Source: Cryobacterium flavum (GTDB lineage Bacteria; Actinomycetota; Actinomycetes; Actinomycetales; Microbacteriaceae). From it: DNA of 64,000 nt. How positions within the stretch are numbered: the stretch's first letter is position 1; the number at the start of each line of letters is the position of its first letter. Position numbers and translations under genes: made by a program. Location of the stretch: assembly GCF_900103805.1 (NCBI RefSeq), contig NZ_FNIB01000011.1, positions 1 through 64,000 on the forward strand. The letters are read 5' to 3'. The notes under the pieces were generated by a model that was not told the DNA's origin, searched no databases, and saw nothing but the letters and a program-made list of their open reading frames with translations. Shown piece after piece: positions 58,830 to 64,000 of the stretch.

Positions 58830-60049
58830 GGGGTGCGCAGATCGATCGGGCCGAGAACGGATGCTGCGGCGGTGGCGTGCGCGGAATCCGCGTCGGAGGG
58901 GTGGAAGAAACCGGCGAGCACGTCGCGGTAGAGCCGGGAGAGTTCGGAGGTCGTGTTGTAGGCCTGGCCGCCGGCGACTTGCACGGCGGTGTCCACGACG
59001 AACTTGGCGTTCTGTGTGGCCCGGTATTTGAGCCCGGACAGCTGCGCGAACCAGGCCGGTCCGACCGTGAACGAAAGCTCGTCGACCGCGCGGGCGAGGG
59101 CGTCGATTTGCGGGTAGATGCCGTCCATCGCGATGACGAGGTCGCCGACCCGCCATCGGGCCACCGGATCCTGCGCATGCGTGCGCCCGTCGTTCTTCAG
59201 CGAGGTGCGCCGGTGCGCTCCCGCGACGGCGAGCTCCAGCGCGCGCCGGCCGATTCCGGTGTAGACCGCGGAGAGCAGAATCTCGAAGTTGGCGAAGATT
59301 CCGGCCACGAGCGGGTCGCCGTTCGGACCGACCGGCAAGCGTCGCACGACCCGGTCGGGGCGGGCGAGAGCGCCGTCGAGCACGGTGCTCTCGCTCTGGC
59401 TGGCGCGCATGCCGAGGGTGTTCCAGTCATCTTTGGAGCGGATGCCGGCATCCGCTTTCTCGAGAAACGCCCAGACGATCGCGGGGTCTGACGGGTCGGT
59501 CGAGTCGAGTCCGAGGGTGCCGAGCCGGGTCCAGGCGGGGGACAGCGACGTGAAAACCTTGGTGCCGGTGAACCGGTAGCCGCCTTCTGGCGTAGGGCGG
59601 GCGTCCGTTTGGGAGCCGAACAGAACCAGGTCGTTGCCGGGTTCGCTCACGCCGAAGCCGAAGATTTCGCCTCGGCCGGCCTCGTCGAGCAGAAAGTCGA
59701 GCGAGCGGTCGCCCTGGGCGTGCAGGCCGCGGGCGACGCCGGTCCAGACCAGGTGCATGTTCACGGCGAGGGCGGTGGCCGGGGCGTGCGCGGCCAGTCG
59801 GGTCTGCTCGCGCATGATCTGCTGCAGGGTGAGTCCGAGTCCGCCGAACTCTATCGGCACCAGGGCGCGCAGGTAGCCAGCGGCGACGAGCGCTTCGAGG
59901 TCTTCGGTGAAGAACGCGTTGGCCTGGTCATACCCGGCAGCCCGCGAGCGGATGCCCGCCAGCAGCTCGGCGGACAGCAGCGATTCGTCGCTGGAGGGTA
60001 CAAAAACGGGCGCCGCGGGCAGGGCTATAGCAGGGAGAAACTTGGTCAC
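58826..60049 (-). CDS. Acyl-CoA dehydrogenase family protein
   Basis: A 407-residue flavoprotein-type protein. It follows the ACAD fold: N-terminal helices with ALVAAGYLRALVPIEFGGLG, mid-domain FGFGVSEPGNDLVLFGSQTD (in part), and C-terminal helices with QVAGGQAYNTTSELSRLYRD. The usual catalytic Glu position near the C-terminus is not clearly kept. Some relatives act as flavin-dependent monooxygenases rather than dehydrogenases. It overlaps the ThrE-like gene. The start at 60049 is close to the DUF4349 gene's stop. Confidence 0.78.
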   Translation of the reverse strand: MTKFLPAIALPAAPVFVPSSDESLLSAELLAGIRSRAAGYDQANAFFTEDLEALVAAGYLRALVPIEFGGLGLTLQQIMREQTRLAAHAPATALAVNMHLVWTGVARGLHAQGDRSLDFLLDEAGRGEIFGFGVSEPGNDLVLFGSQTDARPTPEGGYRFTGTKVFTSLSPAWTRLGTLGLDSTDPSDPAIVWAFLEKADAGIRSKDDWNTLGMRASQSESTVLDGALARPDRVVRRLPVGPNGDPLVAGIFANFEILLSAVYTGIGRRALELAVAGAHRRTSLKNDGRTHAQDPVARWRVGDLVIAMDGIYPQIDALARAVDELSFTVGPAWFAQLSGLKYRATQNAKFVVDTAVQVAGGQAYNTTSELSRLYRDVLAGFFHPSDADSAHATAAASVLGPIDLRTP

Positions 60050-60059
60050 ACAGACAAGC

Positions 60060-60920
60060 CTATGCAGCCTTGCGGCGCCGCGCGAACATGCGCACGATCA
60101 GAAGCACAATTGTCCCCACAATCGCCAGCAGGACCAGCCAAGGCAAGGCAACTCCGAGGCCCACCAACAGGCCGCCGAGGGCGGTCACGAGGGCGGTCCA
60201 GCCGGCGATGATTCCGCTCCAGAAGGTGTCGGGACCGCTCGCGGCGACGGTGCCCTCCGCGACCAGTTCGAGCTGCACGGTGGAGTAGTCGATCTGGTCG
60301 GCGAGGTAGTCGCGCTGGGACTGCAGGCTTTCCAGCTCGCCCTGGCGACTCGACAGGGCACTTTCGATGCTGATCAGGTCGGCCGTGGTGGTGGCCGACG
60401 CCATCAGCGCCAGCAGCCGGTCGACCGAGGTGGTCAGCGCGGTGATGCGGGCGTCGAGGTCCTGGCTCTGCTGGGTCACGTCCTGCGCGGTGAGCGTGAC
60501 GAAGTTGAGGGTGCCGAGCTTTTTCAGCTCGGCCAGGGTGCGGTCGAGTTCGTCGGACGGAATGCGCAGGGTCAGGTTGGCGCTGGCCGGCTGCACGTCG
60601 GTGGCCGGGTTTTCGCTGCGGCTGTCGACCCGGCCGCCGGCCTGTTCCGTGATCGTGACGGCCGATTCGCTCGCTTTCACCGGGTCGGTGGCGGTGATCG
60701 AGAGGGATCCGGTGGTGATGACATCGCGGCTGGAGGTGTTCACGTCGCCGGTGGTGCCGGTGACGGAGGCCTTATCGCCCGCGGCAGGAGCTACGCCGCC
60801 GGAGACGCTTTCCGACGAATTTCCCGAATCGCTGCTCACCGAGCTGCCGCTGTTCGTCGTGCATCCCGCCAGCAAAACGGCCGCCAGAAAAACCGCGATC
60901 ACACCCCAAGTTCGTCTCAT
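60060..60920 (-). CDS. DUF4349 family lipoprotein
   Basis: A 286-residue exported lipoprotein. The signal peptide ends with lipobox LAGC at Cys 20, followed by a Ser-rich linker. The DUF4349 core includes RDVITTGSLSITATDP and LTLRIPSDELDRTLAELKKL (segments), then a long coiled-coil (LDARITALTTSVDRLLALMA). A C-terminal membrane helix (WLVLLAIVGTIVLLIV) and basic tail close it. Function unknown; likely an envelope protein. Confidence 0.85.
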   Translation of the reverse strand: MRRTWGVIAVFLAAVLLAGCTTNSGSSVSSDSGNSSESVSGGVAPAAGDKASVTGTTGDVNTSSRDVITTGSLSITATDPVKASESAVTITEQAGGRVDSRSENPATDVQPASANLTLRIPSDELDRTLAELKKLGTLNFVTLTAQDVTQQSQDLDARITALTTSVDRLLALMASATTTADLISIESALSSRQGELESLQSQRDYLADQIDYSTVQLELVAEGTVAASGPDTFWSGIIAGWTALVTALGGLLVGLGVALPWLVLLAIVGTIVLLIVRMFARRRKAA

Positions 60921-61061
60921 GTCTCACTGTATTGGCGCGCCGACGCCCGGGACTGGAGGCAGTCTGGGAGTCGGATCACAATTGGGACTCGATGTCTGTC
61001 CCCCGAAGTAAGGTCGTGGGGTCGGCGGTTCAGCCCGACTCGCAACGACCAGGAGGACGAC

Positions 61062-61283
61062 ATGGGATTCATTGACGATGCCAAGGATGCACTCGACGCC
61101 ACCGGCAAGAAGATCGGCCGGGCTGTGGATGACGCCAAGGACCGCGTCGAAGACAAGGCCGATGAGGTCAAAGCCGACGCCAAGGTGAAGAAGGCGGAGG
61201 GCGACGTGAAGCACGCCGAGGCCGAGCGGGGCGTCACCGAGGCCAAGAATGACTTCAAAGCCACGCTGCGCGACGATAATTAG
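61062..61283 (+). CDS. Small charged stress-type protein (73 aa)
   Basis: A 73-residue, highly charged helical protein (DDAKDALDATGKKIGRAVDD; DVKHAEAERGVTEAKNDFKA) with AGGAGG upstream of the ATG. It resembles CsbD/hydrophilin-like small stress proteins with Ala/Lys/Asp repeats. No binding site is evident. It lies 2 bp before the next gene, so the two likely share a transcript. Confidence 0.7.
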   Translation: MGFIDDAKDALDATGKKIGRAVDDAKDRVEDKADEVKADAKVKKAEGDVKHAEAERGVTEAKNDFKATLRDDN

Positions 61284-61285
61284 AT

Positions 61286-62125
61286 ATGACCTGGTGGGCG
61301 GAGCGGATGCGCAGAGCGCGTCGGCCCCGCCCGCCGCTCTTGCACGTCGCAACGGATGCCGGCAGCGGCCCGGTCGTCATTCTCGTGCACGGCATCGCGT
61401 CGTCGTCGGTCACCTTCTACGAGGTGATCCCGATGCTGACGCCGAATCACCGGGTGATCGCCGTCGACATTCTGGGCTTCGGCCAGTCGCCCGCGCCAGA
61501 CGGGTGTGAGTACCGGCTGGAGGATCATGTCGGGGCCTTGGCCGCGACCATCCGCTCGCTGAAGCTGAAGGAACCATTCGTTCTGGTCGGGCATTCGCTT
61601 GGCAGCCTGATCAGTACCCGGTATGCGGCCATGGAACGGCACGGTCGGTTCTGGGCAGCGTGGCGCCGGCTGACCGCCCGCGGACCGGTCTCCCGCTTGC
61701 TGCTGGTGGGACCGCCGGTGTATCTGTCGCCGAGTGATATCGGGGATCCGCGGGTGCGGGCCCGGGTGAGCGCCTACCTGCGTGCCTACGATTTTCTGCG
61801 CGCCAACAAGGAGTTCACACTCGCCAACGCCGCGATCATGTCGCGCCTGCTGCCCAAGGGCATCTTCGAGCTGACCGAGAAAACCTGGACGCCGTTCATC
61901 AAATCGATGGAGCACTGCATCGAATCGCAGACCGTGGTGAGCGACATCGCGAGCCTCACTGTGCCGGTCGATGTGATCTATGGGGCGCTCGACGCGTTCA
62001 TCGCGCAGGGCAGCATGACCGTGATCGAGCGGATGCGCCACGTCACCATGCACCGCGTGGAGGCCAACGACCACATCATTCGGAAGCGCCTTGCCCGGGT
62101 GCTGGTGAAGGTGATCGACGGCTAG
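61286..62125 (+). CDS. Alpha/beta hydrolase
   Basis: A 279-residue alpha/beta-hydrolase-fold protein. The nucleophile elbow is VGHSLGSL near residue 99, the oxyanion loop is LVHGIASSS, the Asp lies in [10 protein letters not shown], and the His in VEANDHII. It may be an esterase, lipase or C-C hydrolase. Stop shares CTAG with the convergent SDR gene. Substrate unknown. Confidence 0.88.
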   Translation: MTWWAERMRRARRPRPPLLHVATDAGSGPVVILVHGIASSSVTFYEVIPMLTPNHRVIAVDILGFGQSPAPDGCEYRLEDHVGALAATIRSLKLKEPFVLVGHSLGSLISTRYAAMERHGRFWAAWRRLTARGPVSRLLLVGPPVYLSPSDIGDPRVRARVSAYLRAYDFLRANKEFTLANAAIMSRLLPKGIFELTEKTWTPFIKSMEHCIESQTVVSDIASLTVPVDVIYGALDAFIAQGSMTVIERMRHVTMHRVEANDHIIRKRLARVLVKVIDG

Positions 62126-63078
62126 ACGGCCGGGAAGGTGACCCCGGTGAGCTCCTCGGAGAGCGACCAGAGGCGGCGGGCATCCGCTTCATCGAGGGAG
62201 CGCGGGGGCAGCTTGGCCGGCGCGGGGCTGCCGGTGAGTTCGCCGAATCCGCCGGGGCCGTAGTAGCCGCCGCCGGCCGCGGCCGGGCTCGTCGCCGCGT
62301 AGAGTGCGGGCAGGATGCCCTGGTCGATCTGCTGCCACATCCAGCCGATGCGGTGGCTGGCTTCGTTCACGGCGAGGAAGACCTTCGCCGACGCGCCGTT
62401 GTGCGTGGGCCCGGTGATCTGCAGGTTCGTGACGGTCGCGCCGGGGTGCGCGGCGACGCTGCGTACTCCCCAGCCCCCGACAATGCTGCGCCGGTTGAGT
62501 TCGCGCGCGAACATGAGCGTCGCCAGTTTGGAGAGAGCGTAGGCGCGGTGCGGGCGGTAGCGCAGGCTCTGCAGGTCGGTGAAGTCGAGGCGGCCGGTGC
62601 GGGCGATCAGGCTTGAGAGGCTCACGACCCGGCTGGTTCCGGCGGCGCGCAGCAGCGGAAGCAGGTGGGCGGTGAGCGCGAAGTGGCCAAGGTGGTTGGT
62701 GCCGAACTGCAGCTCGAACCCGTCTTCGGTCTCGTCGCGCACGGGCGGCATCATGAGGCCGGCGTTGTTGAGCAGGATGTCGATCGGGCGGCCCTCCTTA
62801 GTGAGTTCCTCGCCGAATCCGGCGACGCTTGACAGCGACGCGAGGTCGAGGTGACGGATGCTGAGGGTCGCGTCGGGGTTCTCCTCCTTTATCCGTTTGA
62901 TGGCCTCGCTGCCCTTCTCCTCGTTGCGCACGGCGAGGATGACCTCGGCGCCCGCCCGGGCGAGGCGGCCGGTGAGTCCGAACCCGAGTCCGCTGTTGGC
63001 GCCGGTGACGACGGCGAGCTTGCCGCGCAGGTCGGGAACCTGGATATCGGGGAGGGTCTTGGTGCTGGTCTTCGTCAT
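62122..63078 (-). CDS. SDR family NAD(P)-dependent oxidoreductase
   Basis: A 318-residue classical short-chain dehydrogenase. [10 protein letters not shown] is the nucleotide loop, LNNAGLM the NAG motif, and SLSS plus YALSK the catalytic Ser-Tyr-Lys. It resembles retinol-dehydrogenase-like SDRs. GGGAG precedes the ATG at 63078. Substrate unknown. The upstream 400 bp hold repeats and palindromes. Confidence 0.9.
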   Translation of the reverse strand: MTKTSTKTLPDIQVPDLRGKLAVVTGANSGLGFGLTGRLARAGAEVILAVRNEEKGSEAIKRIKEENPDATLSIRHLDLASLSSVAGFGEELTKEGRPIDILLNNAGLMMPPVRDETEDGFELQFGTNHLGHFALTAHLLPLLRAAGTSRVVSLSSLIARTGRLDFTDLQSLRYRPHRAYALSKLATLMFARELNRRSIVGGWGVRSVAAHPGATVTNLQITGPTHNGASAKVFLAVNEASHRIGWMWQQIDQGILPALYAATSPAAAGGGYYGPGGFGELTGSPAPAKLPPRSLDEADARRLWSLSEELTGVTFPAV

Positions 63079-63235
63079 GAGGCTCCCGTTGTCGTGGTGC
63101 TCTATTGAACCCGTTCGGGCGGGGGAAGTCACGCGGCTGCCGGTGTGCCGGGCACATTCACGGGTGCGCACTGGCCGGTCTGCGACTGCTCTGCGGCTGC
63201 TCCGCGGCTGCGATTTCGCTCCAAGACAATGCCCC

Positions 63236-63287
63236 AACTCCCGCGCATTGGCGCAGCCCCCGCGAATCAGCGCACCTCCCGCGCAGC
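63236..63287 (-). repeat. GC-rich motif units, third locus
   Basis: AACTCCCGCGCATTGGCGCA (63236-63255) is the reverse of the consensus TGCGCCRRTGCGCGGGAGTT seen at the two loci around the AbiEi-like gene. A second, degenerate unit follows to 63287. Confidence 0.65.
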
Positions 63288-63379
63288 GTGGCACCACCTC
63301 ACCGTGCCACGTCCCGCCTGACCCACCTGCTCGCACCCTCGCTGAGCTTGCCCCGCTGCTCGCCTGACCCCTCACTCTC

Positions 63380-63429
63380 GGGGACGGGGCCCAGGCCCCG
63401 TCCCCGGGCCCAGTTTACAAACTGGGCCC
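63380..63429. repeat. Adjacent strong GC palindromes
   Basis: GGGGACGGGGCC and its complement with a 2-nt spacer (63380-63405) are followed at once by GGGCCCAGTTT and its complement with a 2-nt spacer (63406-63429). A third partial repeat continues to about 63455 (GGCCCGGGCCCGGGCCCC). They lie just after the nucleoside hydrolase gene and may terminate it or act as a recombination or structural element. Confidence 0.75.
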
Positions 63430-63483
63430 AAGGCCCGGGCCCGGGCCCCGTCCGTCTTGCCGGCGCCCTGCAGGCCGGAGCGC

Positions 63484-64000
63484 TCAGCCCTGCGGCGGGT
63501 CGCCGATGCGTTCGAGGGCGTCGACGATGAGCGCCCAAAACTTCTCGTGGTCCAGGTCGACGGCCACCTGGGTGGTGCAATCCGATGGGGCCGGCGCGCG
63601 AAAGTCCGCTACGGTCATGCCGAGGGTGAGGGTTCCGGCCAGTTCCACGTCGAGCGGAGCCTTCCGCACGGTGATCACACTCGGATCGATCACGTAGGCG
63701 ACCGCGCACGGGTCGTGCACCGGTGGAAAGTCGAAACCCTGTGCATCCTTGTAGGTCTCGGCGAAGAAGGCCAGCAGATCGCCGACGAACCGGGCCGGCG
63801 CCGTGCCGACGGCCGCGATGCGGGCGACGATATCGGGGGTGGCGAGAGCCTGGTGGGTCAGATCGAGCCCGATCATGGTCAACGGCCACTTCTCGTTGAA
63901 GACGATGTGGGCGGCTTCGGGATCGATGACGATGTTGAACTCGGCCGTGGCCGACCAGTTGCCCACGTGGTAACCGCCGCCCATCAGCACGACCTGTTTG
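63484..64000 (-). CDS. Nucleoside hydrolase (IunH-type), C-terminal part, runs off window
   Basis: About 172 residues of the C-terminal half. LMGGGYHVGNWSATAEFNIV and the catalytic-site motif HDPCAVAYVIDP identify the inosine/uridine-preferring nucleoside hydrolase family. It cleaves ribonucleosides to base and ribose. The N-terminal DxDxxxDD calcium site is beyond the right edge of the window. Confidence 0.85.
   Translation of the reverse strand, partial: KQVVLMGGGYHVGNWSATAEFNIVIDPEAAHIVFNEKWPLTMIGLDLTHQALATPDIVARIAAVGTAPARFVGDLLAFFAETYKDAQGFDFPPVHDPCAVAYVIDPSVITVRKAPLDVELAGTLTLGMTVADFRAPAPSDCTTQVAVDLDHEKFWALIVDALERIGDPPQG

Larger units (their letters stand above)
63079..63483. other. Gene-free region with repeat units and GC palindromes
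   Basis: No gene is supported. The part 63225-63290 has two units of the GC-rich motif found at 19.6-21.6 kb, here on the opposite strand. The part 63380-63455 has a cluster of strong palindromes. Confidence 0.6.

Noticed and set aside
59907..61061. A long plus-strand frame running into the small stress protein
   Set aside because: It is antisense to an acyl-CoA dehydrogenase and a DUF4349 gene; only the last 73 residues, which start with a clear AGGAGG site at 61062, are supported.

Overview
The window looks like chromosomal DNA of a high-GC Gram-positive actinobacterium, most likely a Microbacteriaceae member (Cryobacterium/Leifsonia-like). This rests on GC-biased third codon positions, frequent GTG starts, very common GCATCCG/CGGATGC words, and actinobacterial gene types such as the fused PcaL, PcaR-type IclR regulators and small DUF proteins. 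Genus is inference; no rRNA is present.

0-10.3 kb: the tail of an IS110-type transposase, then tandem SulP anion transporters, a MerR regulator, an MFS transporter, an unrecognised small protein, ribonuclease J, release factor 3 and a second MerR regulator. Five related palindromes built around AACGTT/ACGTAA lie in the control regions and suggest linked MerR control. 10.3-14.2 kb is decayed: an SGNH-hydrolase remnant, a 6-phosphogluconate dehydrogenase with one in-frame TGA, a truncated phosphoesterase and a tRNA 3'-end scar.

14.2-22.3 kb: the most striking locus. It holds a 1315-residue Pls/PosA-family synthetase (adenylation, carrier, six membrane helices, three C-terminal domains) whose pocket residues read like a lysine code, a closely following M1 metallo-aminopeptidase, and a phosphopantetheinyl transferase. 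Between the last two lies an AbiEi/DUF559-like gene flanked by 147-bp direct repeats full of an iterated GC-rich motif.

22.3-38.4 kb: mostly housekeeping and conserved actinobacterial genes: corA, a large helicase-like protein with degenerate ATPase motifs, mscL, an FmdB zinc ribbon, 5-formyl-THF cyclo-ligase, galU, an acetyltransferase, tRNA-Ala(CGC), an IclR regulator with a divergent CoA-transferase pair, a secreted trypsin-like protease and a 747-residue unknown membrane protein.

38.7-53.6 kb: a complete quinate/shikimate and 4-hydroxybenzoate to beta-ketoadipate pathway. It contains iclR, pobA, 3-dehydroquinase, quinate/shikimate dehydrogenase, 3-dehydroshikimate dehydratase, an MFS transporter, tetR, and pcaH-G-B-L-I-J-F. 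Protocatechuate made by the first half feeds the second, ending in acetyl-CoA and succinyl-CoA. Three copies of an AACTTYCACTGARYGGAA operator precede iclR, pobA and pcaH.

53.6-64 kb: a broken secreted intradiol dioxygenase, two acyl-CoA dehydrogenases, an AlaX-like editing protein, a ThrE-like exporter, a DUF4349 lipoprotein, small stress-type proteins, a hydrolase, an SDR, a cluster of strong GC palindromes and the C-terminal part of a nucleoside hydrolase that runs off the window.
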